From Pseudomonadota bacterium (GTDB taxonomy: Bacteria; Pseudomonadota; Gammaproteobacteria; Burkholderiales; Casimicrobiaceae), in the NCBI GenBank assembly GCA_018241765.1, contig JAFEDD010000002.1, forward strand, positions 221,778-285,777: a stretch of 64,000 bases of DNA, written 5' to 3'. The translations under genes and the position numbers were made by a program. This document shows, one piece after another, positions 25,042 to 33,476 of this stretch (positions are counted from its first letter, which is position 1; the number at the start of each line of letters is the position of its first letter). Under the pieces are notes generated by a model. That model was not told the origin of the DNA, ran no database searches, and saw nothing but the letters and a program-made list of their open reading frames with translations.

Positions 25042-25964
25042 AGATTCTCGTGCAGTCCTCCGGCATCGATGTCGTGCCGGGGATCATCGCCGAGTTGCGA
25101 CGGCATCGTCCGCAATGGTCGTTCGTCGCGTGGCCGTCGGATGAACCCTGTGATTACCTCGTGTGCTGGAAGCCGCCGGCCGAGTTGTTTGCGCGCCAGC
25201 CAGCGTTGCGCGCCGTCATCAACTATGGAGCGGGCGTCGACGCACTGCTCGCGATGAACGTCGTTCCCGACGGGTTGCCGATCATCCGTCTGGAAGATGC
25301 CGGCATGGCGCAACAGATGGCGGAATACGCACTCTATGGCGTGTTGCATCATCACCGGAAGTTTGGTCGCTACGCAGTGCAGCAGCGCGCGCGCCATTGG
25401 CAGCAATGGGAAGATCGCGCGTCGTCGTTTCGCCCGACGGTCGGCGTCATGGGGCTGGGCGAGATGGGCGGCACGGTGGCGCGGCGGATAGCGGCATTTG
25501 GCTACACGACACTGGGCTGGGCGCGCTCGCGGCATGCCATCGACGGTGTCGAATGCTTTGCCGGACAGGACGGTCTCGCGCCGTTTTTGGCGCGCTGCAA
25601 CGTGCTGGTTTCGATGCTGCCGCTCACGGCGGATACACGCGGGCTGATCGATGGGGCGCTGCTGTCGCGGTTGCCGATGGGTGCATTTCTGATCAACGCG
25701 GGGCGCGGCGATCAACTTCATGACGTCGACGTGTTGGCCGCACTCGACAGCGGGCGACTGGCGGGGGCGATGCTCGACGTCTTTCACACCGAACCCTTGC
25801 CCGCGCATCATCGGTTCTGGTCGCACCCGAACGTGATCGTCACACCACACATTGCCGCGACGACGCCGATTCGCGATGCCTGCGAACAGATCGTGACGAA
25901 GATCGATTCGCTGGCGCGCGGTGAACCCGTCAGCGGCATCGTCGACCGAGTCCGTGGCTATTGA
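25038..25964 (+). CDS. glyoxylate/hydroxypyruvate reductase A-like 2-hydroxyacid dehydrogenase
   Basis: A 308-residue D-2-hydroxyacid dehydrogenase. The NAD(P) motif is VGVMGLGEMGGTVARR, with catalytic Arg in INAGRGDQL, Glu in HTEPLP and His in TPHIAATT, the GhrA-type arrangement. It probably reduces glyoxylate or hydroxypyruvate. It is inserted between liuD and the HMG-CoA lyase gene with a 4-bp overlap to liuD, so it is co-expressed with leucine catabolism although it has no known step in that pathway. Confidence 0.9.
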   Translation: MKILVQSSGIDVVPGIIAELRRHRPQWSFVAWPSDEPCDYLVCWKPPAELFARQPALRAVINYGAGVDALLAMNVVPDGLPIIRLEDAGMAQQMAEYALYGVLHHHRKFGRYAVQQRARHWQQWEDRASSFRPTVGVMGLGEMGGTVARRIAAFGYTTLGWARSRHAIDGVECFAGQDGLAPFLARCNVLVSMLPLTADTRGLIDGALLSRLPMGAFLINAGRGDQLHDVDVLAALDSGRLAGAMLDVFHTEPLPAHHRFWSHPNVIVTPHIAATTPIRDACEQIVTKIDSLARGEPVSGIVDRVRGY

Positions 25965-25971
25965 GGTGAGC

Positions 25972-26889
25972 ATGAAGTATCCCCGCCGTGTGCACATTAC
26001 CGAGGTTGGCGCCCGCGACGGCCTGCAGAACGAAGCTCAGGACGTGCCGGCTACGGTGAAAATCGCGCTGATCGAGCGCCTTTCGGCCGCCGGTTTCCGC
26101 AATATCGAGGCGGGTGCGTTTGTGTCACCGAAGTGGGTGCCGCAGATGGCGAGTTCGGGCGCGGTGATGGACGGCATCACGCGCCGAAGCGGCGTTACGT
26201 ATTCGGCGCTGACGCCGAACATGCAGGGGCTCGAGGCGGCGCTGGCCGCGCGCGCCGATGAGGTCGTCATCTTTGGCGCCGCATCGGAGGCCTTCTCTCG
26301 GAAGAACATCAATTGCTCGATTGCCGAGAGCATCGAGCGTTTTCGCCCGGTGGCGGATGCGGCGCACGCGCAGGGACTGCGCGTGCGTGCGGCGCTTTCC
26401 TGTGCGTTGGGCTGTCCCTATCAAGGAGAAGTCCCCGTGGCCGCCGTGGTCGATGGCGTGCGTCGCTTCGCCGACCTCGGTTGCGATGAGATCGGCATCG
26501 CCGATACCATCGGTGTCGGTACGCCGGCGCGGGTCGCCGCGGTGTTCGAGGCCGCTGCCTCGGTATATCCGCTTGCCCGGATCTCCGGTCACTTTCACGA
26601 CACCTATGGTCAGGCGCTGGCCAACATCCTGGCGTGCCTCGGGCTCGGCGTCGCGCGCTTCGACGCTTCGGTGGCGGGACTCGGCGGTTGCCCTTACGCG
26701 CGCGGCGCCACGGGCAACGTCGCTACCGAGGACGTGCTCTTCATGCTGCACGGCATGGGCATCGACACCGGTATCGATCTTGATCTCGTTTGTGCGGCGG
26801 GTCAGTACATTTCCGACGTGCTCGGGCGGCCGCCTCAATCGCGCGTCAACCGTGCCTTGGCGGCCAAGCGGGCGACCGCGTCAGCGTGA
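25972..26889 (+). CDS. liuE: hydroxymethylglutaryl-CoA lyase
   Basis: A 305-residue TIM-barrel lyase splitting HMG-CoA into acetyl-CoA and acetoacetate, the last step of leucine degradation. Signature elements are ITEVGARDGLQNE, the metal ligands in SGHFHDTYGQ, and the catalytic cysteine in AGLGGCPYARGATGN. The ATG at 25972 has GAGGTGAG upstream; the extra 17 codons in frame belong to the preceding gene region. Confidence 0.95.
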   Translation: MKYPRRVHITEVGARDGLQNEAQDVPATVKIALIERLSAAGFRNIEAGAFVSPKWVPQMASSGAVMDGITRRSGVTYSALTPNMQGLEAALAARADEVVIFGAASEAFSRKNINCSIAESIERFRPVADAAHAQGLRVRAALSCALGCPYQGEVPVAAVVDGVRRFADLGCDEIGIADTIGVGTPARVAAVFEAAASVYPLARISGHFHDTYGQALANILACLGLGVARFDASVAGLGGCPYARGATGNVATEDVLFMLHGMGIDTGIDLDLVCAAGQYISDVLGRPPQSRVNRALAAKRATASA

Positions 26890-27004
26890 GCGGGCCGCTG
26901 CACGTTGCGCATCGATGCAGCGGTACGCTGAGTGGGGATGGCTGGCAGCGGCGCGTCAACTCCGTCATGAACACGGTGGTGGTGCCGTTTGAAAGGGGCG
27001 CGTC

Positions 27005-27799
27005 ATGTGGATCGACAGCCATTGCCACCTCGATGCTTCGGCGTTTGATCGCGATCGTGACGAAGTCGTAGCCGAGGCGCGCGCCGGAGGCGTCGAGGGG
27101 ATCGTCAATCTGCCGGGGCACGTGGCGCATTTCGCCGCTGCGCAAGCGTCGCGGCAACGCTATGGGTGCTTCACCGGGTTCGGCATTCATCCCATGTGGG
27201 TCGCCGGTCCTGCCGGGCGCTCGACGAGAGACGACCTCGCCGTGTTGCGCTCATGGATCGAACGCGAACGGCCGGATCTGATCGGTGAGATCGGGCTCGA
27301 CTTTTTCGTCGAAGACACCGATGTCTTGGAGCAGGAATGGTTTTTCGCGGAGCAGTTGAAGCTCGCCCGCGAGTTCGATTTGCCGGTTTCCCTGCACGTG
27401 CGGCGTAGCCAGGATCGCATTTTGTGGCACTTGCGGCGTATCCGCGTCCGGGGCGGCTTTGCGCATGCATTCAACGGCAGCCTGCAACAGGCGGAAGCGT
27501 TCATTGATCTCGGTTTCTGTCTCGGTTTCGGCGGCACCGCAACGTTTCCGCGCGCGCACCGCATTCGCGCGCTGCTGCGGCAAATTCCACTCGAGAACAT
27601 CGTCGTCGAGACCGACGCTCCAGACATGCCGCCGAGCTTTCTGGGCGGCATGGGGGCGAAGATTCGAAACAGTCCGGCGTATTTGCCCCGAATCGGTGCG
27701 ATGTTGGCGGAAGTGCGCGGCGTATCATCAGCAACCTTGGCGTCCGCGACCCGCGACAATGTCCGCCGGATATTGTGCACACCGTCGCGAGAAGGATGA
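27005..27799 (+). CDS. TatD-family metal-dependent hydrolase
   Basis: A 264-residue TatD-type amidohydrolase-fold protein. Metal ligands are visible in WIDSHCHLD (HxH at the N-terminus), IGEIGLDFF, the histidine of SLHVRRS, and VETDAPDMPP. Relatives are 3'-5' DNA/RNA exonucleases or deacylases. The N-terminal start is set by GAAAGGGG before the ATG and by the DSHCHL motif at residue 4. The next gene overlaps the stop by four bases. Confidence 0.92.
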   Translation: MWIDSHCHLDASAFDRDRDEVVAEARAGGVEGIVNLPGHVAHFAAAQASRQRYGCFTGFGIHPMWVAGPAGRSTRDDLAVLRSWIERERPDLIGEIGLDFFVEDTDVLEQEWFFAEQLKLAREFDLPVSLHVRRSQDRILWHLRRIRVRGGFAHAFNGSLQQAEAFIDLGFCLGFGGTATFPRAHRIRALLRQIPLENIVVETDAPDMPPSFLGGMGAKIRNSPAYLPRIGAMLAEVRGVSSATLASATRDNVRRILCTPSREG

Positions 27800-28011
27800 A
27801 CCCTATGGCGGATGAACCGAACGCGTCCGGTGAGAGCTCACCGAGCCACGTCGAATCGCCTTGCATCGGTATCTGCATGATCGAGGACGGTTATTGCATG
27901 GGCTGCGGTCGCACGCTTGATGAAATTGCGGCATGGCCGACACTGTCGGGTGACGAGCGCCGTCAGGTCGTCGCCGAGTTGCCGTCGCGCCCGAATCCGT
28001 TTGATGATTGA
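27796..28011 (+). CDS. DUF1289 small cysteine-rich protein
   Basis: A 71-residue protein of the DUF1289 family: SPCIGICMIEDGYCMGCGRT carries four cysteines (Cx3C and Cx2C), followed by EIAAWPTLSGDERRQVV. The cysteine set suggests a zinc or Fe-S site; no function is established. The ATG overlaps the tatD stop (ATGA), with GAAGG upstream. An ATG three codons later is an alternative start. Confidence 0.85.
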   Translation: MNPMADEPNASGESSPSHVESPCIGICMIEDGYCMGCGRTLDEIAAWPTLSGDERRQVVAELPSRPNPFDD

Positions 28012-28054
28012 AGGCGTCGCTGCCCCACCCGCGCCGCGTGCGCGCATCGCGGGC

Positions 28055-28081
28055 AAAAAAAAAGGGCGCCGTAGCGCCCTT
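28055..28081 (-). terminator. intrinsic terminator of porin 1
   Basis: Read on the minus strand, an AAGGGCGC/GCGCCCTT stem with a TACG loop is followed by a run of nine T. It lies 26 bp past the porin stop. On the plus strand there is no T-run after the stem, so it is one-directional. Confidence 0.9.
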
Positions 28082-28106
28082 GGATTCAGAGAGACCGACG
28101 GCCCGG

Positions 28107-29267
28107 CTAGAACGTGTGGATGAACCCGATCGCCGGCGTATTGAGCTTGCCGCCGGTTTCGTTCTTCATCGACGAGAAGTAGGCGTACGCTTTGGTGCGC
28201 TTCGAGAACGTGTAGTCGTAGACGACGGAGATGTGCTTGCCGCCACCGATCGACCAACGGCTCACGAGCTGAGCAGCGGTAGGCGCCGAGTAGCCCACCG
28301 GCGGCGTCCAGGCCCAGGCCGCGCCATTGTCGCGCTGGCTGTACTGAACACCGAAGTTGTGAGCGCCCATCGGGACCTGCGCGGCGACGTCGAAGTAACG
28401 CATGCGCAGCGTGCCGGTGGCGAGCTTGTAGCTCGACACATCGTAAGACGCATCGATGCGCGCGACGTCGAAGTTGTAGCGGCCGTAGAGGCGCCACGCG
28501 TTCTGATCGTGCGTGCCGGTGACCACGCCGGCGAGTCCGCCGAAGTTCTTGTGCAGCGCAAACGTGGCACCGAGCGTGACGGGGCCGCTGGCGTAGATCA
28601 GCGACGTGTCCCACAGACTGGCCTTCGGCGACGTCGCCACTTCGTCGATCATCGAGTACATCGTGCGCAGGCGGAAACCGCTCCACGTCGGCGACGTGTA
28701 GTTGATTGCGTTCGCCGCGCGCGCGTCGAAGTTGCCGGTGTTGTTGGCACCGGAGACACCGCCGCGCCCATAGCTCGTGAACAGTTGGTTAAAACCGAAC
28801 CCAGGGCCACCCGACAGACCGTTGTTGCGGTTCTGCGCGCCGGTCGAGCCGATGTTCTGGTGCGCGAGGCCCAGCACGTCGTCGTACGGCGTCAGGCCGT
28901 AGCCGAACTTGAATTCGCCCCACGCCGGATTGCCGATGCCAACCCATGACTCGCGACCCCAAAGGACGCCGCCGCCGAGTGTGCCGTCGTCGGAGCCAAA
29001 ACTGTTTTCGAGCTGGAACATGGCGTACAGACCGCCACCGAGTTCCTCACGGCCGCGAAAGCCGAAGCGCGATGAGTTGGCCGTCATCCGATTGACCGTC
29101 GCGCCGCTGCCACCTTTGCCGATCGCGGTGTTCGGGTCTTGCGAGCCACGGTTCGATTCGATCGACGTGTTGATGTAGCCGTACAGTGTGACATTCGCGT
29201 TTTGCGCCGAAGCAGCGACCGACCCCACGATCGCGGCGATGGCAAGAGCTGTTTTCGTTAACTTCAT
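28107..29267 (-). CDS. outer-membrane porin (Gram-negative Porin_4 type)
   Basis: A 386-residue precursor with a signal peptide (MKLTKTALAIAAIVGSVAASAQ) and mature start NANVTLYGYIN, the signature of betaproteobacterial trimeric porins. SSRFGFRGREELGGGLYAMFQLE and a terminal AIGFIHTF, ending in Phe for the beta-barrel assembly machine, fit the family. It forms a general diffusion channel in the outer membrane. The ATG at 29267 follows CGGAGC. It has its own terminator, and a second terminator separates it from the upstream porin. Confidence 0.95.
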   Translation of the reverse strand: MKLTKTALAIAAIVGSVAASAQNANVTLYGYINTSIESNRGSQDPNTAIGKGGSGATVNRMTANSSRFGFRGREELGGGLYAMFQLENSFGSDDGTLGGGVLWGRESWVGIGNPAWGEFKFGYGLTPYDDVLGLAHQNIGSTGAQNRNNGLSGGPGFGFNQLFTSYGRGGVSGANNTGNFDARAANAINYTSPTWSGFRLRTMYSMIDEVATSPKASLWDTSLIYASGPVTLGATFALHKNFGGLAGVVTGTHDQNAWRLYGRYNFDVARIDASYDVSSYKLATGTLRMRYFDVAAQVPMGAHNFGVQYSQRDNGAAWAWTPPVGYSAPTAAQLVSRWSIGGGKHISVVYDYTFSKRTKAYAYFSSMKNETGGKLNTPAIGFIHTF

Positions 29268-29298
29268 GTGTGCTCCGAGTAAGGACAAACGAAACAAG

Positions 29299-29325
29299 AA
29301 AAAAAAGGGGCCACGAGGGCCCCTT
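29299..29325 (-). terminator. intrinsic terminator of porin 2
   Basis: On the minus strand the stem AAGGGGCC/GGCCCCTT with a 5-nt loop is followed by eight T. It lies just past the second porin gene and before the first, so the two porins are separately terminated transcripts. Confidence 0.9.
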
Positions 29326-29339
29326 GCCGCCAAGTTGGA

Positions 29340-30380
29340 TTAGAACTTGTGACGGATGCCGACCATGAAGGCCTGCTTGTCTTGACCGGCTGCCAGCGCG
29401 CCACCCGCAGCGGAGCCAACGGCGCCGCCCATGCCCGGGATGTCGAAGGCGCTCGACGCGTTGTTGTTCGCGTTGATGTAGCGAACGTACGTGTCGGTAC
29501 GCTTCGACAGCACGTAGTTGCCGCCGAGCATGAAGTCGGTTTGCTTGGCCGCGCCTTGCTTCAGCTGACCAACTTGCGCGACGAGCGAGAAGTTGCCGAG
29601 CGGCAGCGCGCCACCAACGTGGAAGGCCTTGAGCTTCGGAGCGCTCGTGGCCGGGTTGCGGAACTCGAAGTAGGTCGCCGACAGCGACGCTACGCCGAAG
29701 TTGTAGGCGCCACCGACCAGCACGTTGCGAGCGATCGAGGTGCCGGCCGCGTTCTTGCGGTCGCCCCAGCCGATGCCGGCGTAGATCGGGCCGTTGCTGT
29801 ATTCGGCGTTCAGGCCGAGCGTACGGCCACCGCTGCTGGTGCCCGCGACTTCGCCGAAGGCGTACATGCCCTGCGCCGTGAAGCCACCCATGTTCGGGGT
29901 TTTGTAGATCACCGAGTTGTCGACGCGCAGCGTGGTGGTCGAGTCGATCAGCAGGAACTGGTTGGTGACGACGCTCGGGTTGCTGTAGCAATCGAGGTCG
30001 GCGCTGCAACCAACGTAGAAAATCGGCGCGTACTGGCGGCCGACGGTCAGCGAGCCGAAGCCACCGGTCAGACCGACGTTGGCGACGCGACCGAACAGAC
30101 GGCCACCTTGGCCCATGCCGCCGGTGGTGCTGTCAAAACCGCTTTCGAGGGTGAACACGGCGTTCAGGCCGCCACCGAGCGACTCGGAGCCACGCAGGCC
30201 CCAGCGCGAACCGGAAAGGCCGCCAGCGTCGAGCACGTTGACGCTCTTGCCACCATTGTTGGCGCGGATGGTGGCGACGTAGGTATCGACCACGCCGTAC
30301 AGCGTGACGTTCGCCGTCTGCGCCGAGGCGGCGCCAGCGACGATCGCGCTCACCGCGAAGGCTACGAGTTTCTTGTTCAT
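29340..30380 (-). CDS. outer-membrane porin (second copy)
   Basis: A 346-residue precursor: signal peptide MNKKLVAFAVSAIVAGAASAQ, mature start TANVTLYGVVDTYV, then LSGSRWGLRGSESLGGGLNAVF and the C-terminal AFMVGIRHKF ending in Phe. AGGAGAG lies before the ATG at 30380. It has a CSADLDC pair that could form a disulfide in an external loop, not present in porin 1. The two porins differ enough in sequence to be distinct genes rather than a recent duplication. Confidence 0.95.
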   Translation of the reverse strand: MNKKLVAFAVSAIVAGAASAQTANVTLYGVVDTYVATIRANNGGKSVNVLDAGGLSGSRWGLRGSESLGGGLNAVFTLESGFDSTTGGMGQGGRLFGRVANVGLTGGFGSLTVGRQYAPIFYVGCSADLDCYSNPSVVTNQFLLIDSTTTLRVDNSVIYKTPNMGGFTAQGMYAFGEVAGTSSGGRTLGLNAEYSNGPIYAGIGWGDRKNAAGTSIARNVLVGGAYNFGVASLSATYFEFRNPATSAPKLKAFHVGGALPLGNFSLVAQVGQLKQGAAKQTDFMLGGNYVLSKRTDTYVRYINANNNASSAFDIPGMGGAVGSAAGGALAAGQDKQAFMVGIRHKF

Positions 30381-30638
30381 AACTGTCTCTCCTGAAGTAA
30401 TGAAGGTCGACATCAAATCCGGGTCGCACGAGGTACGGGCGGCTGACGCCAACAATTTTTCTTCCAACGCAATCTCGGAAGCTGCTTTAATTCTGCCAAA
30501 TCGGCCGCGCCCATCCAACCTTTGGAGGGGTCGGGGCGGTTCGCGGCGGCGCTTCGCGTTGCCAATTTGCAACAGCGGGACCGGCGCGAAGCGCGGCCGT
30601 CATCGCGCCATGGCGAATGCCGCCACGTCACGTAACTC

Positions 30639-30654
30639 ATTGTTTTGAAACAAT
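30639..30654. promoter_or_regulatory. 16-bp perfect palindrome before the WecA-WbpM fusion gene
   Basis: ATTGTTT-TG-AAACAAT lies immediately upstream of the fusion gene start. It overlaps a possible TTG start at 30645. The rest of the 276-bp gap to the porin gene must hold the porin 2 promoter on the minus strand. The palindrome could be a regulator site or could hide the ribosome site; no ligand is known. Confidence 0.45.
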
Positions 30655-30656
30655 TC

Positions 30657-33476
30657 ATGTCGTTAATGTTCGGGGCCGCGCTGGCTGGCGGCGGGATCGC
30701 GTTGGCGCTGACCTGGGCGATGGTCGCGAGTCGCATCGCGACGCCGTGGAGCGTGCCAAGTGAGCGTTCACTCCATTCCTCGCCCGTGCCAAGAGGCGGT
30801 GGTTTGGGCATCGCCGGTGGAATCCTGTTCGCCTTCACGGTCGGTTCGGCGCCGCTTGCGATCATCGCCGCGCTGGCGCTGGTGTGGGCCGTCTCGGCCT
30901 GGGACGACTGGAGCGATGCCTCACCGATCTTGCGGTTGTCCGCTCACGCGGTCGCCGTGGCGCTGGTCGTTGCCGTGTGGGCGCCAACCGAATTGCCGAT
31001 TTACGTCGTCGTACTTCTGGCATTTGCTGCGATATGGTTTGTAAATGTCGTTAATTTTATTGACGGAGCCGACGGCGTCGCCGCCACCGTCGTGGCGATG
31101 GCGGCCGGGGGCTTTGCCGGAATGGCGATGCTGGCGAACGCAACGCAGTCGCCGTCTTCGACGTCCGGGTTCGCGTTGGCCGTGGCGTTCGCGGCGTTGG
31201 GCTTCCTGCCGTTCAACCTGCCACCTGCCCGCATCTTCATGGGCGACGGCGGCTCCATCGTGCTGGGCCTGTCGACCGCCGCCGTGGCGCTGAAGGGGGT
31301 GCAGGACGGCGCCTGGCCGCTTGCCGTGCCCTTGATCATGCTGATGCCGGCGTGGGCCGATGCGACGTACACGCTGGCGCGGCGAATGCTGACCGGCCAC
31401 AGCCCGTTGCGGGCGCATCGCGACCATCTCTACCAGCGGCTGGCGCTGGCCGGACTCGGGCATCCAGGCGTTCTGTGGTGGATCACCGGCTGGATGCTGT
31501 TCTCTCAAGGCATCGCCTGGATGGCGCGCGCTCTGCCGTTGGCGCAGGGACTGAACGTCGCCCTCACTTTGGCCGGCTTCTATGTGCTGCTGACCGAGTG
31601 GACCCTGCGTCGGCAACCCAATCTGCTGATCAACCCACGCGCGTTTCTCGCTCTGCTGTATGACGTGATGGCCGCTGCCGTCTCGTGGGCGATGCTGTTC
31701 TGGGCGCGCTTCAACTTCAATATCGACAGCGCGGAGTTCGCCGCCAGCGACGTATTGCACAGCCTCGCCTTCGTGATTCCCGTGCACGCGCTCGTCTTCG
31801 TCGCGTTCGGTCTCTACCAGGGCCTGTGGCGGTTCGCGAGCATGCCGGATCTGCGCCGCCTCGTGCTGGGCGCGTTCGCCGCGGCCGCAGCGACCGCCGT
31901 GGTTCTCGCCATCGTGCGACCGGCGCACTTCATCTGGCCGCGCTCCGTGTTGCTGTTGCAGCCGTTTCTGTTGATCGTGCTCATGGGAGGGGCGCGATTT
32001 GCGTACCGAAGCTGGCGCGAGCATCGCCTCTACGGCTTCGCGGCGGCGCACGGTGAACCCGTCGTGGTGCTCGGTGCCGGTGAAACGGGGGCGCATCTGG
32101 TGAGTGAGCTGACGCGGTCGCGCGCGTGGCACGTCGTTGCACTTCTCGACGATGACCACGCCAAGATTGGCGCTCGCGTACATGGGGCGCCGGTCGTCGG
32201 TCGATTGCATGACGTCGGGAGCGTTGCGCGTCGATTCGCCGCGCGCCACGCAATCATCGCGATGCCTCACGTTCACCACGAAATACGGCGACGTGCGGTC
32301 GAGCTCGCAACAGCCGCACAATTGAAGGTGCTCACCGTGCCCTCGTGGGAAGAGTTGCTCGGAGACGGCGCCTCTCTCGGCAAGCTTCGCGCGATCGAAC
32401 TCGAGGACCTCCTCGGACGCGATCCGGTCAAACTGGACAGCGCCGGGCTCAAGGACTGGATCGAAGGGCGAACGGTGTTGGTCACCGGTGCCGGCGGCTC
32501 GATCGGCACTGAGTTGTGCAAGCAGTTGGCGCGTTTTCAACCGGCTCGACTCATCGCCGTCGATTTGTCGGAATTCGCCGCGCACCAGATCGGCGAACAG
32601 CTTGCCACGCGGCTACCGCGAACGCGAATCGAGCTCTACGTTGCCGATGCGCGGTCAGCAGGCCGGATGGCGGAAATATTCGAGCGCGAACGGCCCTCCA
32701 TCGTGTTCCATGCGGCGGCATACAAGCACGTACCGTTGACCGAAGGCGTCAACGCCTGGGAAGCGATACGCAACAACGTATTGGGGACGCTGGTGGTCGC
32801 CCGCGCGGCCGCCCACGCCGGCGTCGAGAAGTTCGTACTCATTTCGACCGACAAGGCGGTTCGGCCTTCGAGCATCATGGGCGCCAGCAAACGCCTGGCC
32901 GAACTGGCCATCATGAGTCTGCCGCAGGACACGACGCGCTACGTTGCCGTGCGCTTCGGCAACGTGCTCGGCAGCAATGGCAGCGTGATCCCCAAGTTCC
33001 GCGAACAAATCGCCAGCGGCGGTCCGTTGACCGTCACGCACCCGGAGATGACGAGATACTTCATGTCAATTCCCGAAGCCGCGCAATTGGTGCTGCAGGC
33101 GGGTTTGATCGGCGAGCCGCATTCCGTCTACATTCTCGACATGGGGGAGGCGGTACGCATCGTCGACCTCGCACGCGAGCTGATTCGAATGGCGACCGGG
33201 GATGCGGCGCGGATTCCGATCGTATTCACGGGATTGCGCCCGGGCGAGAAGATGCACGAAGAGTTGACCGGCGATGGCGAGCATTTCGTCGAAACGGGGC
33301 ACGACAAGTTGCGCCGCGTCATCCGCGACGATGGCAACGCGATCGACCTCGACCGCCTTCGCTCCTGGCTCGACCAGCCGCCTCCGGACGACGTGCGGCG
33401 CGCGCTCAAGGCGTGGGTCGAAGACTTCAACCCACCGGAGCCGTCACCAGCGCCGCATACGTCCCGCCCGCATTGA
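30657..33476 (+). CDS. WecA/WbpL-type glycosyl-1-phosphate transferase fused to WbpM-type nucleotide-sugar 4,6-dehydratase
   Basis: One uninterrupted 939-residue frame joins two envelope enzymes. Residues about 1-320 are a polytopic WecA/MraY-family transferase: RSLHSSPVPRGGG, VNFIDGADGVAA, ARIFMGDGGSIVLG, HRDHLYQRL. From about 325 a WbpM/CapD-like protein follows: four membrane helices, a first Rossmann motif VLGAGETGAHL (about 471), a second VTGAGGSIGTELC (about 610) and STDKAVRPSSIMGASKRLAEL with the SMK triad of WbpM (about 740). In pseudomonads wbpL and wbpM are separate neighbours. The product likely makes and loads the first O-antigen or capsule sugar on undecaprenyl phosphate. No clear ribosome site; ATG 30657 or TTG 30645. 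Confidence 0.9.
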   Translation: MSLMFGAALAGGGIALALTWAMVASRIATPWSVPSERSLHSSPVPRGGGLGIAGGILFAFTVGSAPLAIIAALALVWAVSAWDDWSDASPILRLSAHAVAVALVVAVWAPTELPIYVVVLLAFAAIWFVNVVNFIDGADGVAATVVAMAAGGFAGMAMLANATQSPSSTSGFALAVAFAALGFLPFNLPPARIFMGDGGSIVLGLSTAAVALKGVQDGAWPLAVPLIMLMPAWADATYTLARRMLTGHSPLRAHRDHLYQRLALAGLGHPGVLWWITGWMLFSQGIAWMARALPLAQGLNVALTLAGFYVLLTEWTLRRQPNLLINPRAFLALLYDVMAAAVSWAMLFWARFNFNIDSAEFAASDVLHSLAFVIPVHALVFVAFGLYQGLWRFASMPDLRRLVLGAFAAAAATAVVLAIVRPAHFIWPRSVLLLQPFLLIVLMGGARFAYRSWREHRLYGFAAAHGEPVVVLGAGETGAHLVSELTRSRAWHVVALLDDDHAKIGARVHGAPVVGRLHDVGSVARRFAARHAIIAMPHVHHEIRRRAVELATAAQLKVLTVPSWEELLGDGASLGKLRAIELEDLLGRDPVKLDSAGLKDWIEGRTVLVTGAGGSIGTELCKQLARFQPARLIAVDLSEFAAHQIGEQLATRLPRTRIELYVADARSAGRMAEIFERERPSIVFHAAAYKHVPLTEGVNAWEAIRNNVLGTLVVARAAAHAGVEKFVLISTDKAVRPSSIMGASKRLAELAIMSLPQDTTRYVAVRFGNVLGSNGSVIPKFREQIASGGPLTVTHPEMTRYFMSIPEAAQLVLQAGLIGEPHSVYILDMGEAVRIVDLARELIRMATGDAARIPIVFTGLRPGEKMHEELTGDGEHFVETGHDKLRRVIRDDGNAIDLDRLRSWLDQPPPDDVRRALKAWVEDFNPPEPSPAPHTSRPH

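Noticed and set aside
27901..28081. Terminator for the tatD-DUF1289 operon on the plus strand
   Set aside because: The hairpin at 28064-28079 has its T-run only on the minus strand, so it serves the porin gene.
30645..33476. Possibility that the WecA-WbpM fusion is two genes merged by a frameshift error
   Set aside because: The frame is open through both domains and the linker with normal codon use and no internal stop or obvious homopolymer; kept as a fusion, with a sequence check suggested.
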